From the NCBI GenBank assembly GCA_947179155.2, contig OX359286.1, positions 10,698,024 through 10,762,023 of the forward strand: DNA of 64,000 nt, given 5' to 3'. The notes under the pieces were generated by a model, which ran no database searches, was not told the DNA's origin, and saw nothing but the letters and a program-made list of their open reading frames with translations. Of this stretch, positions 21,367-33,100 are shown in pieces. Source of the DNA: Hedera helix. Taxonomy: Eukaryota; Streptophyta; Magnoliopsida; Apiales; Araliaceae. The translations under genes and the position numbers were made by a program. Every line of letters begins with the position of its first letter. The stretch's first letter is position 1.

Positions 21367-24050
21367 CTAAAGCCAATCGCCATTTGGTATCCCCATACCA
21401 TTCTTCTCTAAGTGGCGTACAAATTGCTTAGTAAATGCTTTAGTTAATGGATCTGTAATGCTATTCTAAGAGTCTATCATCTTTATGGTGTCGTCTCCTT
21501 TTCAATGATTCATCTAATCATATGAAAGTGCCGCAACACATGTTTGGATTTCAGATGAGACCTAGGTTCCTTGGCGAATTAAACTCCTTTAATTCTAGGA
21601 ACCATTACAAGTTCTGTAATGAACTTGTTTAACCAAACAATCACCTTTGCAGCTTCACTTATAGTTATTTACTATGTCTTTGTCACTAAATCAACAACTA
21701 TTTGTTGTTTGGAACTTTTCCAACTCACTGCAGCACCGTTCACGGTAATCATATTACCTGAAACGGATATGTTGTTATCTTGGTTAGTCTGAACAAACTT
21801 GAGTTTGTTAAACCCTCTAGTTTTATATCAGACCCATCATTAGAAACTCTTTTCTAATATTCTTCTCCAAAATTGAACTAATATCTGTTTATTATACATA
21901 AGCAATATCAAATCTAGTACATTTCAACAAATCAATGTACATCCCTTGGGTTAAGCCGAGCATCCTTTATGATCTATCTCTATAGACCTTTATCCTAAAT
22001 AGAATGTTAGGACACTTCTCCCAAGTCCTTAATGGAGAAGTTTTAGACAACCACATCTTTACTGATTGTAGCATCGGTATGTCATTCCTTATTGATATTA
22101 TATCATCATATAATACTAGAAATGTCACAGTGCTCCCACTAACCTTTGTACATACTTGGTTCATCCTCGTTTTTGATAAAATCAAACTCTTTTGATTGTC
22201 TCATCAAAACAGATGTTCTATCTTCGAGAAACTTGCTTCAATTCATAATTGGATCGTTGTAACTTACATACTTGATTTGCTCCATCTATATGGAGACAAA
22301 TTCTTTTGGTTGTATCATACATACATCTTTTTGTATAGTAAGCTGTTACTGCAAGTAAAATCCGAATGGATATATGCATTTTCACTAGTGAAACATTTCA
22401 TCTTAGTCAACTCATTGACCTTGTTTGAAATATATTTACCACTAGTTAGGTCTTATAGGTCTCCACCTAGCCATCTGCTTTAGTCTTTCTCCAAAGACTC
22501 ATTTCGGATTTTATGGTCATCAGCCATTTCTCTTGAGTATCTAATACTCATACCTCATCGTATATATCTGGATCATCATCCACTATGATGCGTACCTTAT
22601 CATCATCATCTATGATGAATCCAAACCATTTAGGTATCTTCGGTACTAAACCAGATTTACGACTTGGTTGTGGTACAATAGGTTTATCTACTTGTACAGA
22701 TTCCTTCATTTTACCTGTAGTTTTTTGTGGTTCTTGAACTTCTTCAAGATCTATTTTACTCCCACTAACCCTTTAAGGAAAAACTCATTTTCCTATAAGG
22801 CAGCGTGTTTCAAACAAACACCTTTTAGTTAGTCAGATTATAAAAGTGATACCCTAAACTTTCTTTAGGATATCCCACAAGTTTACACTTATCAGATCAT
22901 GTCCCTAGCTTATCTTTGTCAAACCTTTTGACATAAGCTGAACAATTCAATTCTTAACATGCTTAAGATTTGGTTTTCTCCCTATCCATGACTCATATGA
23001 AGTCTTAGGGACGGAAGTTGAAGGTATCTTATTTAGTAGATATGCGATCGTTTCTAGAGCATAACCCTAGAAGGATACTGGAAGATCAGTAATACTCATT
23101 ATAGATCATCACCATGTCTATTCTATGAGAATACCATTTCGCTTGAGATGATCTAAAAACTTACTGCTTAAGTATTCCCTTCTCGATCTAATCGAAGAAC
23201 TTTAATACTTTTGGCCTTTAGTTTCTACACTTCACTTTTGAATTCTTTGAACATTTCAAACGATTTGGATTTGTATTTCATCAAATACATATATCAAAAT
23301 CTAGAATCATTAGTGAAAGTAATGAATAAATACCCTCCTCTTGTATTTATTTTCATAGGTCCCACACACGACTGTGTGTACCATCTCTAACTCCGTAACT
23401 CGCTTTCCATGTCCACTAAATGGAGATTTAGTCATATTGTCCATGATACAAGATTCACAAGTTGTATTTGATTCATAATCAAAAGCTCTAAAAGCCTATC
23501 TTTATATAACTTGTTTAGTCTTGTTTCATTAGCATGACCGAGTTAACAGTATTGCATGAATGTATGATTCATAACATCTCTTTGCCTTTAGTTTGTTCAA
23601 ATTGAAATATTTTTCATGTAAGTCAAGTATACAAAATCTATTAAGTAATCAACCAGTTCTAAATAAAACATTATCGTTATAAACAGACAATGATTGTTCA
23701 TTATTATAATGTCAAAAAAACATTCCTTGTCATCACATGGAACTGAAATAATGTTTCTAAGAACTGGAACATAGTAACAACTTATTAACTTAATAGGCTT
23801 GCCCGTAGGCAGTGCTAAATTATAAGTTCACATGGCTAATACAGCAACCTTTACTTCATTCCCCATCACATGATTACTTATAATTTATTTAGCTTTCTAC
23901 TTCTGCTTAGTCTCTGCAACGACTTGCATATGTGAGACCACCATTCGGTATCTAATACCTAAGTAGAACTTGACTTATAGAAAGTTCTATTTCATTATGA
24001 ACAAATCTATATCTGTAGTTGAAGCTTCACTAAACTTCTTCTACTTAACT
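21367..24050 (-). pseudogene. Copia pol remnant (integrase, RT, RNase H)
   Basis: The minus strand shows pieces of a Ty1/copia polyprotein in order. At ~23250-23430 is integrase core (VHTVVCGTYENK, then MKYKSKSFEMFKEFK in a shifted frame). At ~22960-23035 is IPSTSVPKTSYESWIGRKP, the copia TPYE.W.G.KP region, followed by DKCKLVGYPKES. At ~21967-22270 is the second half of RT (KNEDEPSMYKG, VTFLVLYDDIISIRNDIPML), where the catalytic YVDD reads LYDD. At 21367-21450 is the RNase H end (TDPLTKAF) with stop TAG at 21367. It is ~2.7 kb, much shorter than an intact pol, with many stops and frameshifts; most of RT and RNase H is collapsed and the protease is not identifiable. Confidence 0.85.
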
Positions 24051-24054
24051 ACTA

Positions 24055-24815
24055 CAACTCTCTTGTAGTTGTTCTTCCAGTGTCCCAGCTTATCGCAATG
24101 AAAGCAAACTCATTTGCCCTCGGGATCACTTTTATTTATGTCCTTTGTTTAGCCTTTCTTTTGCCTTCTACTCTTTCTGACTCCTCAGAAATACCTTTGG
24201 CCATCTTCCTCCGCTTAGAAGATTCATCTACAAGTAAAACTTGGTTTTTCTAGGAAGGAAAGTGACTCTCAACAGTCTTCAACATATTTAAGCAAATCAG
24301 TTAAACTGACATTTAGCTTATTAATGTTTGAAGTTCACAACATATTGTGAATTAGAGTCAGTGAGTGACTGCAAGATCGAATCTTGACTCAACTCTCCAT
24401 CCTTGACAAAACATGTTTGTCCTAATTGATCAATCCAATTGATCATCTTTAGGACATGCGTCTTTTACTGTAGTGCCATTGGTTATATAGATCGAAAGAG
24501 CTCCTTAGATATCTTATATCTAGTTGACCTACTTTGCTCATTATACAACTATTGAATGTGCAGCAATATAGTAGGTGCAACCATTTTCTCGTGTTGACAC
24601 TGTAACTCGATACTTATGGATGCGAGCATGATGCATTGAGCCACCTTTGCATCATCTTGCCATTTAAAATAGCAATCTCTTCCTTAGAGGCTTAGTCTAC
24701 AACGTTTGCAGGAATAGACAAATTAAGGACATTTGATAGCTTTTCAGCATTGAGAACTTTTCTCAAATTTGTTTAATCAATCCGAACAATTCAGTTTGAT
24801 TAATTGTTAGCATCC
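24055..24815 (-). pseudogene. Copia gag remnant with zinc knuckle
   Basis: On the minus strand the copia gag order is visible: NAEKLSNVLNL near 24730-24760, CIMLASISIELQ near 24620, GELSQDSILQSLTDSNSQ near 24370-24410, a LNVSLTDLLKYVEDC-like stretch near 24290, and a zinc knuckle at 24066-24107, CFHCDKLGHWKNNY. The knuckle lacks its last cysteine (C to Y). The product would coat the RNA genome. Several stops and frameshifts make it non-functional. The start codon is not certain. Confidence 0.8.
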
Positions 24816-25042
24816 AATATGCTATGCAGTGTTAGTGAATTAAACATAGCAATATTCTTTAAGTGAATTAATAACAACATTAACATGCATTCATTTTATT
24901 AATTACCAAAATAAATTAGGTCTTTATTTAAAATGGTGTCTCCCATTATTTTCATCAAACTATATTACCTTCCTTATATAGTTCGGCAAATCTAGTTAAA
25001 GATTTGCTAGTGAGAATAAGGATCCTATTTCAAATGTATATA

Positions 25043-25336
25043 GCCTTGTGTGACACAACAAACGATATATAAATAAATAGGTAGACAACTCTTGTCAATT
25101 ACATTAACATGTAACTCCTTTTATTTTGCCTCTTAGATTATTATGATCATGTGTGATACATCCAAATCAAAATTATCCAAGTTAAGACCAACCTAGCATT
25201 TTCTTATATTAGAAGAGAAAAAGACCGTCCTTGTGTGACACAACAAAACAGTAATGTTCAATTCTTTTTATAAACATCAAATGTGATAAAACAACATCTC
25301 AAAAAATTAATATAAGCCTTGTGTGACACAACAAAC
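25043..25336 (-). repeat. Three dispersed copies of a 20-bp CCTTGTGTGACACAACAAA motif
   Basis: Copies at 25045-25063, 25229-25246 and 25317-25335 contain the near-palindrome TTGTGTGACACAA. Spacing is ~185 and ~88 bp within the copia leader. A degenerate relative lies near 25150. Confidence 0.8.
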
Positions 25337-26415
25337 TTATAATGATTATTTGATACTCTATCGTTTTACTATGCTAGAAGGTGACGTTCGATATTTTTAA
25401 TAAATATCTTTGAACGTTACAACTTAATATTATGAGTAGTAGAATAAATAAATTAGAACAATTCTAATTTTATTTAATTGAATTAAACTCCTTTAATTCA
25501 TGAAATAAACATTTTAATTCATTTTATGAATAATATTTATTCTACATCATGAGGGGTTTATTAATATTAATTGTCTCATCTTGTTTAGCGCACATGCACA
25601 TATATATATAAAATACGCGTCATATTAATTAACATGTGAAGCATGTTTGATAATATATAATATATATAAATAAGCATGCACATATAGAATACTATATTCT
25701 ACTTGGATTGATTATGGACTTTTATTCTAGTTTGGTTTATTCGAGCCACCAAATAAACCAATTGGTCAAACCTAGGGTGCAAGAATAAATTAAATTAAAT
25801 ATAACTATTACATTTAAATTCGAGTTTCATTACAAATAGGTCTTCATGCGCTCCTTGCTCCTTGACTCCAATTCTTCAAAATAATTTTAACTAATCATAT
25901 TATAAATTATTTATAATAAATAAGAAACCTTGATCAACAGTCAAGGGGAAGTACATAGGAGGGAGATAGAATTATACATAAGAAAAATTAGAAAGACGAG
26001 GTACACATACCCCATTTATAAAACTCATTCATTCATGTATCCATTTAAAATTAAATCCAATCACATTGGTCAAATAGTCCATAATCAATCTCATTTATTA
26101 TCATATATATCAACATATATATCAATAAATAATATTCATTTAATGAATTAAATAAAACATTCCATATATGTATTGGTATCATTTAATGGATAATTAAAGT
26201 TGCATGAAATCCACTTTCATGTTTAAAATAAACCTTTTATTTTAATTATAAAATTATTTAAAAACAAACTATTTATTTTTATTATTTTAAAATTACCCAA
26301 AATAAACTCTTTTATTTTGAAATTTTAAAATCTGCACAAAATTACCAAACTGTTTGGCTAATTAATATATATTATAAATATATCATATATATTAATAATA
26401 GATATTAATAATCGT

Positions 26416-26417
<2 letters not shown>

Positions 26418-26459
<42 letters not shown>

Positions 26460-26683
26460 AAAAGTGAACTTTTGCTTTTCACCAAAACCGAAAACCAAAT
26501 TACCAGGCTGCTTTGGTCAAAAAATGGGTAAGCTTTAGTCTTGTCCCAAAATTGAGTCACTATGATATACAAACTAAAACCGAAAACATAGCATGCCTTA
26601 TTTCGGTACAAGCTAATATATATCATATATATAATTTGCTTGTTTTTTTTTCGGTACAGTGCATATCTAAATTACTTTCTATA

Positions 26684-26726
<43 letters not shown>

Positions 26727-26925
26727 CCAAAAGTGGGCTGCCGTGTAAACCAAAAAGCTAGTGACTATATATATCATAGTCTGCGGTTCAGATTCCATAC
26801 ATTGCCTTACCGAATTGTTTTTTGAAAACAGTTGTGACTTTGTTGCTTAATTCTCGGTAAACCAAAAACTTTTTGGAACAAACTTTATATATATATATAC
26901 ATATATTCCGAAAACAGCCGAAACA

Positions 26926-26969
<44 letters not shown>
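26418..26969. repeat. Cluster of TA and CA microsatellites
   Basis: Tracts of (TA)n at ~26418-26452, (AC)n to (AT)n at ~26684-26727, a short TA run near 26887 and (TA)n at ~26927-26969 lie within the copia leader. Confidence 0.95.
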
Positions 26970-26971
<2 letters not shown>

Positions 26972-27110
26972 AAAACCCTTTTGGATTAATTCGCTTGATG
27001 TAAAAAATAAAAAATATTAATTTTATACAACAAATTATGCCCAACAAATTGTTCTAAACACATACCCATACATATATGAAATTAAAATAATTAATAATTC
27101 GCATAAGTTT

Positions 27111-27124
27111 GGCTCTTGATACCA
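27111..27124 (-). promoter_or_regulatory. Copia primer-binding site
   Basis: On the minus strand TGGTATCAAGAGCC starts one base after the LTR end (CCAATA). It is the standard initiator Met tRNA complement of plant copia elements. Confidence 0.95.
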
Positions 27125-27125
27125 C

Positions 27126-29104
27126 TATTGGTTTGCAAAAATTATGGCATACATATAATCAAATTATATAAGCGCAACGGAAGCAAAAAATCAGATTTTA
27201 AATTTTTTGTACAAACCAATAACCCGGATCTTTCTTATGCGACTATTATTAATTGAGGAAGAATAAAAGAACTTATACCTTTGAAGAACCAAGATTCCAC
27301 GGGTACAAGTTCATCTCCCTTTAATCCTTCACGTTCTTCTTCAAATTCACCGATTAGATTCCACGGATCAATGTTAGCTCCCCAAGTGTTGAGCCTCTAG
27401 AGGTGATCCACCAAGAGATCTATGAATTAAAGAAGTGGATTATGGTTTCTCCAAACTATGGGTGGCTAACCCTAATTCTCTTTCTCTCTCTAACTCTTAG
27501 ATCTAGAGAATTATGGAGTACTCTCTCTATTCTAATGAAAGAGTGTGTAATCTTGATCTATGATAAGACTGCTCTTATTTATAGATCTAGTCAACCCTCC
27601 TAAACTATATAGGATTAGGGTTTTAATTTAATTCCCAATTTAATTAGGAACTAAATTAATTAATTACAATTCCTAAACCATTTAGGAACTTAATTATTTA
27701 ATAATGAGAGTACTTCTTATTAATTAATTACTAAACCATTTAGTAACTTAATTAATTATTATAATTATAATTCCTAAACTATTTAGGAACTTAATTATTT
27801 AATAATAATATTACTACTTATTAATTAATTCATAAACCATTTAGGAACTAAATAATAATACTAGTAGTAATAATAATAATAAAAATAATAGTAATAATAA
27901 TAATAATAAGACTCCTCTTATTAATTTATAATTAGTATTTCTAAAATACTAAATTATAAATATTAAGCTATTTAATTTATTCTATCATCATAGTATAAAT
28001 TAAATATACTTAATTTATTATTACAATTATGCCATCAACTTCTAAAATAAATATTACTCTTTTGCGGTGTGACCCTTTAGGTTCTCCATATTAAACCGGT
28101 TGTATAATAAATAAATTAGAACAATTCTAATTCATTTATTACGAATTAACTCTTTAATTCAGAATAAATAATTATTCCACAATAAGGGTAAGCACCCTTA
28201 GCGATTAGTCGACTTTCCAGATAATATAGATTTCAACATTTAATCGTAAAAGAACCTTTCAGCAAATAGTTACCGTACAATTCAATCCTTCTACCATACA
28301 ATGTCCTAATCAAATATAAGACACGGAATTTCTGTCAAGTCTTATTTATTTGATTATATGCATTTCAATTCACAAATACACAACTCTAGTTAATGTAAAT
28401 TAGAAACTCCTTTCTAATTCCATTCAACCCTAGTCAGGGATTTCTGAGTTGTCACTTATTGAATCGTATAGGACATTCTCTCCCTTTACTGGAAGTGGTA
28501 GATCCTTTGTTGACCATTCATCTATCTCCATGTATACCTTATTATACCCAAGCACATCCTTTGATATACCAATAGGTCTTAAGGAATATGTCAAAGTATA
28601 ACTTAGTACACACAAGATACTAAGATGATCTCAAGTCTAAGGATCACTTGTACGACTATCACATAAGGAACTCCTGTTGACAGACGAGTAAAACTCCATT
28701 AGGTGTTCCTTGAGCGAGCCACGTTCAGTTAACTTATTCTCTAAGAAACACCTACATACTTGCTTTAATGTCTCTACAGAAATGATTATGAGATCAATCA
28801 TCCTCTTCATAAGAGCAAGCATAGTATGTACCAATCTATCCGGATCTACTAATCCCTTTTTAGTGATCCAACGATTAGGAACAATTTTAGTTTTGAGCTA
28901 TCTTGAATTTAGATCTCATTAGCATGATCCTCATCATGGTTCTAAAAGCATTGCTCAAAAACTATGGGTTTATCCATTTGATTAATTCAAGTAATTAATC
29001 ATGAATAAAGAAATGCCTTGATACTTTTATTAATAAATGAACAAGATTACAAAGTATATGCTTATCACATCAAATGTGATTGGCTTGAGGGCATACTACT
29101 TTCA
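27126..29104 (-). mobile_element. Copia 5' LTR (1979 bp)
   Basis: It begins TGAAAGTAGTATGCCC on the minus strand at 29104 and ends AAACCAATA at 27126; the usual CA end is mutated to TA. Apart from the 107-bp duplication it aligns end to end with 19267-21352. A TATAAATA box lies at 27576-27583. The flank GTGAT at 29105-29109 completes the TSD. Confidence 0.95.
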
Positions 29105-29109
29105 GTGAT

Positions 29110-29361
29110 AGACTTCAGGATACAACCTTTTAGTTAACTAAATTACTTGTTATGTAATATAAACCTTAAGTACTTTATTAAGGGTATTTGTGTATTTTGT
29201 GGTAAGGTTACCGTATCTTGGGACTAGTAACACCTTTTGAATGAACAACATATGTTTATTATTCCGCATTTAGTTATTGTATGTTGTTTAGAAGTGAATG
29301 TTTGTATTGGATCGTGATGACCAAATTCGGGTAATTAGGACCCGAATTTGGGGGTGTCACA
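29110..29361 (+). mobile_element. A1 5' LTR, last piece with U5 end
   Basis: It continues the LTR broken at 19266 and matches 31776-32024 and 49440-49640: TTTATTAAGGGTATTTGTGT, CTAGTAACACCTTTTGAATG, TTATTCCGCATTTAG and a TTTGGGGGTGTCACA end at 29361. Confidence 0.93.
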
Positions 29362-29364
29362 GGT

Positions 29365-29375
29365 TGGTATCAGAG
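29365..29375 (+). promoter_or_regulatory. A1 primer-binding site
   Basis: TGGTATCAGAG follows the LTR end after three bases (GGT). Initiator Met tRNA type. Confidence 0.92.
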
Positions 29376-29594
29376 TTGTAGGTTAGAAACGTTAGGATTG
29401 TGAAACCTAAATTATAACCTTAGTAGTAAACTCGTATTGAGTGTTAGGAGATAAATCGGGAAGATTTATCATATGTGGTTATGATGAATTGGGGAATTCA
29501 TCGAGTTAAGTCGTACCCAATGAAATATAATTTCATTTCTTCAATGAATATATTTTATTGTTGTATTGATGTTAGTTTTTTGTTGTGTTGTAGG

Positions 29595-30488
29595 ATGGCT
29601 ATAGGCGAGATGAGTGGAGCTCGAGAGGACATGGTATTAATTGACATACCAGTGGATACGCAGCAGTTGGTAGGATATGCACCCGTTGCACCTATATCAC
29701 CAGTAGGAGAGTCCGCCCCAGATGAGGACGATAGTAGGGATACCACAGAGCCTGTCAGAAGCAGTGTTATGAGGTTCGACAGTCAGGACCAAGAGGCTGA
29801 GTCTGAGGATGACCCCGCTCGGGGCGAGGAGTCTGGGGAGGACCAACTAGAGATAGAGGTTGAGGTAGTTGCTGAGGAGGTACCTGCAGAGGGATCTTTT
29901 GTCTACAATCATTTTCAAACTGATTTACTCATGGAGTGCACCAGTCGTATTGAGGATCTAGAGTAGATTGTAGAGGAATGAGAGGCCCATATTTCTCATC
30001 TGGAGGAGCAGAACGTTGTCCATCAACAGGTGGAAAATGTGTATAAGGATGAGGCATACCAGAGAGAGATGGATGTGGCTGATCTGCAGGCTAAGGTTCA
30101 ACAGTTGGAGTAGGCTGCACCACAGATGGGTTCTACTGTGCAGCAGCTTATGATCCAGAATAGTCAGCTGAGGCAGGCGGTAGAGAGATTAAACGTTAGG
30201 GAGATGGGAAGTCAGATAGTTCTCCAGACCATCAGGGTTGAGCTTGATAGGGAGAGAGTTGACAGGATGCAGATGCAGGAGGTATGACTCAGGTCTACTA
30301 GGAGAGTTGGATCCGCTATGATCGACACCTTGGAGTATGCCCTTGGCACTTCATTTGATTGACTGAGTCATCGGGTTATGAGGCACCCTAGGAAGGCGGG
30401 TAATAGCCGATGCTGGATTCGTCGTCGTACAGTGGAGGAGTTGGCCCAGCAGGTTCTACGTAGGGTTATTCGCCACTGCAGGCGGTGA
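29595..30488 (+). pseudogene. A1 ORF1: acidic coiled-coil protein encoded upstream of gag
   Basis: The frame from ATG 29595 (MAIGEMSGARE) to TGA 30486 spans 297 codons with no net frameshift but several stops, mostly explicable as C-to-T changes (for example near 29964, 29980 and 30112). The N-terminal third holds QQLVGYAPVAPISPVGE and a strongly acidic Asp/Glu/Ser tract. The middle has heptad-like stretches (VQQLMIQNSQLRQAVERLN). The end is basic (LRRVIRHCRR) after a CWIRRRTVEEL segment. A2 has the same ORF (49883-62359). Function unknown; it is not gag, which follows at 30887. TTGTGTTGTAG just before the ATG resembles a 3' splice site. Confidence 0.75.
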
Positions 30489-30886
30489 TTTGTCATTGTT
30501 ATCTTATTTGTATCTATTAGTAGTGAGTCCCACCTTTTGTTTCTATTAGGGACGGTTCAACTATTGTAAGCCCTTATGTTTTGATGTATGCATAAGATTT
30601 CAATTAGACCCCAACTTTTATTTTGTTAGAGGGGTAGATGGTAGTGAATCCTCACTTTTTGTTCAATAAAGGATATTCGTTGTAAGACAACTTGTGCCTT
30701 GAGCGTTTATAGAAGTATGCCACTTGTTGAGTTTGTACGAAAATATTGGTATATGAATATAAATGCAGTTATTTCTTTGTTTAAATCAAATGTGCTTGAT
30801 ATTTAGTTTTAAATTTAAATGTTAATTTGGCTAAAATAATGCATAAAACTATAAGCGTAAGTCTAAGATTTGCTCTTTAGTATATC
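30489..30886 (+). mobile_element. Spacer between ORF1 and gag of A1
   Basis: A ~400-bp T-rich segment without a protein. It includes three short repeats of the form GTGAATCCTCACTTTTTGTT or AGTCCCACCTTTTGTTTCTA, each followed by a TTAGGGA/TTAGAGG word. The same spacer, well conserved, separates the A2 ORFs at 62360-62748. Confidence 0.7.
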
Positions 30887-31165
30887 ATGCCAAGAGGTAG
30901 ATCACACAATCAACGTATCGCAGAGTCAGAGAGTGAGGTTGGGGATCAACCTAATTCTATGAGGATGTTTGCGGAGATGCTAGAGGAAGCCATGCAAGCT
31001 AGAATCCTACCAGTGGTAGTACAACCAGCATCGCAATCAGTGCCGCACTTGGCAAATTTCAAGGATTTCAAACTGGTTGGTCGACCGGAGTTCAAGGAAA
31101 CTCTAAACCCGATCGAGGCACAGTCTTGGATTGAGAAAATGGAGAAGGTGTTTAAGGTCGCTAGG
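30887..31165 (+). pseudogene. A1 gag, N-terminal fragment (Ty3/gypsy)
   Basis: ATG 30887 starts MPRGRSHNQRIAESESEVGD and continues to NPIEAQSWIEKMEKVFKVAR, the start of a Ty3/gypsy Gag (retrotransposon gag domain). It closely matches A2 gag at 62749. After ~93 codons an internal deletion joins it to the RT thumb region, removing the rest of gag, the protease and the N-terminal part of RT, and shifting the frame. Confidence 0.88.
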
Positions 31166-31487
31166 GTGGTCCAAGTTTTTGAAGTGTGAATTTTGGTTGC
31201 AGGGGGTGCAGTTTCTAGGTTATGTTATTGACAAGGACGGTGTTTCGGTGGATCTAGCAAAGGTGGAGGAAGTTATCAATTGGGAACAACCGAAGACACT
31301 GACTGAGATCAGGAGTTTCTTAGGGTTAACAGGGTATTATCGGAGATTCATTTAGGATTTTTCGAAGATAGCATCACCGTTGACCAATCTTACCCAAAAG
31401 ACTGTGAAGTTTGTTTGGTTGAAAAATTGCGAGGAAAGTTTTATGGAGCTAAAGAAGAGGTTGAGTCAAGCACCAGTGTTGGCTTTC
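31166..31487 (+). pseudogene. A1 RT thumb/connection fragment (Ty3/gypsy)
   Basis: The frame reads KCEFWLQGVQFLGYVIDKDG, then EIRSFLGLTGYYRRFI, stop, DFSKIASPLTNLTQK and RLSQAPVLAF. This is the end of a gypsy RT (Tekay-like by its KCEFW and FLG wording). The catalytic part is missing upstream and RNase H is cut off by an LTR tail at 31488. Confidence 0.88.
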
Positions 31488-32024
31488 TGGTAGTAACCAT
31501 TGGGTCAACCAGCCATTGACTCCAATGGAAGTTTATAGTTCATAGTCTACTTGACTATCTTGATTCTAAAAGCAAATCATTATTCCTGCTTATGTTATTT
31601 ATATTGTTGAATTGTTTCAGCTATTCCTTTCATTCATGATGTATATTGTCTCTTATTGTTATTTAAACTTGTTGAGCAAACTAGTTGCTTACCCTTGCTA
31701 TATCATGAACCTTATTGTAGTGAAACCCGAGACTTCTGGGAAGAACAAGGATAAAGGAAAGATGAAGTGATAAGACTTCAAGATGCAACCTTTTAGTTAA
31801 CTAAATTCCTTATTATGTAATATAAACCCTAAGTACTTTATTAAGGGTATTTGTATATTTTGTGGTAAGGTTACCGTATCTTGGGACTAGTAACACATTT
31901 TGAATGAACAACATATGTTTATTATTCCGCATTTAGTTATTGTATGTTGTTTAGAGGTAGATGTTTGTATTGGATTGTGATGACCGGATTCGGGTAATTA
32001 GGACCCAAATTTGGGGCTGTCACA
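31488..32024 (+). mobile_element. Truncated A-type LTR (U5 half)
   Basis: It matches 18964-19266 joined to 29110-29361, showing what the A1 LTR looks like without the copia insertion. It ends GGGGCTGTCACA at 32024 but lacks the first part of the LTR. It is followed not by a primer site but directly by RT coding sequence of A3. Confidence 0.88.
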
Positions 32025-32407
32025 ATTACCATCAACTGAAGGTAAGAAAGGAAGATATGCCGAAGACAACGTGTATAACACGTTACGAAAATTACGAGTT
32101 ACTAGTAATGTCCGTTGGATTAACGAATGTACCGACAGCATTCATGGACTTGATGAATAGGGTTGTTAGGTCTTGCTTGGACAAGTATGTTATAGTGTTC
32201 ATTGACGATATTCTCATATACTTGAAAAGAACATGCTATACACTTGAGAAGTATACTAGAAACCTTACGAAAGGAACAACTCTATGCCAAATTTTGAAAA
32301 TGTGAGTTATGACAAGAGAAAGTTCAGTTCCTAGGTTATGTGATTGACAAGAGTGGAGTTTCAGTGGATCTAGCAAAGATAAAAGCAGTTATGAATTGGG
32401 AATAACC
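32025..32407 (+). pseudogene. A3 RT fragment with intact FIDD box (Ty3/gypsy)
   Basis: The frame reads YHQLKVRKEDMPKT, YENYELLVMSVGLTN, AFMDLMNRVVRSCLDK and YVIVFIDDILIY. FIDD is the gypsy form of the RT active-site YxDD box, and both aspartates are present. A frameshift near 32240-32330 follows, then FLGYVIDKSGVSVDLAKIK and NWE before a stop. The first part of the RT is missing. The product copied element RNA into DNA. Confidence 0.88.
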
Positions 32408-32507
32408 AATTACCTTTTACCTCTCTGAATCTAGGTTTTAACTTCAACCTTTATTTCATCATCTAAGATCTTATTTAAAGGTCTTGTTGAATATCTGAGA
32501 TATTACA
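32408..32507 (-). mobile_element. Short LTR head fragment
   Basis: On the minus strand it starts TGTAATATCTCAGATATT at 32507 and continues ~100 bp like the heads of B and C LTRs, then stops. It separates A3 RT from A3 integrase. Confidence 0.6.
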
Positions 32508-33100
32508 AATCACACAGAAGGGTCATGATGTCATATGGGTAATAGTGGATAGACTAACCAAGTTAGCTCATTTTTTACCAATCAAGGTTAAGTTCACTTT
32601 GGATCGATTAACAAAGGTATACATTAAGGAGGTTATCTCTAGACATGGCGTACCAGTTTCAATTATGTCTGATCGAGACCCAAGGTTCACATTGAACTTC
32701 TGAAAAAGTCTTCAAGAACATCTAGGTACACAATTAAGAATGAGTACTGCTTACGACCCACAAACAGATGGTCAAAGTGAAATCTAAACTTTGGAGGATA
32801 TGTTGAGAGCTTGTATGATGGATTTTGAGAAAAGTTGGGAAGATCACTTAACTTTAGTGGAATTCGCTTACAACAATAGCTATCACGCTAGTATAGGAAT
32901 GCCACCATATGAAGCTCTATATGGAAGGAAGTGTAGAACACCGATGTGTTAGGACGAAGTCGGTGAATGGAAGATGCTTGGGCTAGAACTAGTTCAACAA
33001 ACAGCGGAGGTAATTCAAACAATTCAACTAAGGTTACGAGCTGCTCAAGAAAGACAAAAGAGATATACCAATCTACATCGATAAAAGAGAGACTTGGAAT
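32508..33100 (+). pseudogene. A3 integrase fragment (Ty3/gypsy)
   Basis: The frame reads KGHDVIWVIVDRLTKLAHFL, HGVPVSIMSDRDPRFT, AYDPQTDGQSEI, a stop, LEDMLRACMMDF, LVEFAYNNSYHAS, MPPYEALYGRKCRTP, ELVQQ and finally RYTNLHR, stop, KRDLEW. This is the catalytic core and C-terminal region of a gypsy integrase. The second aspartate (SDRD) and the glutamate (GQSE) of the DDE triad are present; the zinc-binding domain and first aspartate are lost upstream. At least four stops (W or R codons to stops) make it inactive. A chromodomain, if once present, is deleted. Confidence 0.9.

Larger units (their letters stand above)
24816..27110 (-). mobile_element. Copia 5' leader between primer site and gag, no coding sequence
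   Basis: An unusually long, AT-rich untranslated leader (~2.3 kb). It holds three copies of a TTGTTGTGTCACACAAGG motif (25043-25336) and several TA/CA microsatellites (26418-26969). I see no conserved protein; reading frames through the TA tracts are simple-repeat artefacts. Confidence 0.75.
19267..29104 (-). mobile_element. Complete but coding-defective Ty1/copia element
   Basis: The 9.84-kb element has two ~2-kb LTRs (19267-21352 and 27126-29104), a TSD (GTGAT), a polypurine tract, a primer site and recognisable gag and pol remnants in order on the minus strand. The LTRs differ at about two dozen sites over ~1.98 kb (~1.2%, hand count) plus one 107-bp duplication. The interior has many stops, frameshifts and deletions. 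The LTR similarity implies recent insertion, so the copy was probably already defective and moved with enzymes supplied by another element. Confidence 0.95.
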
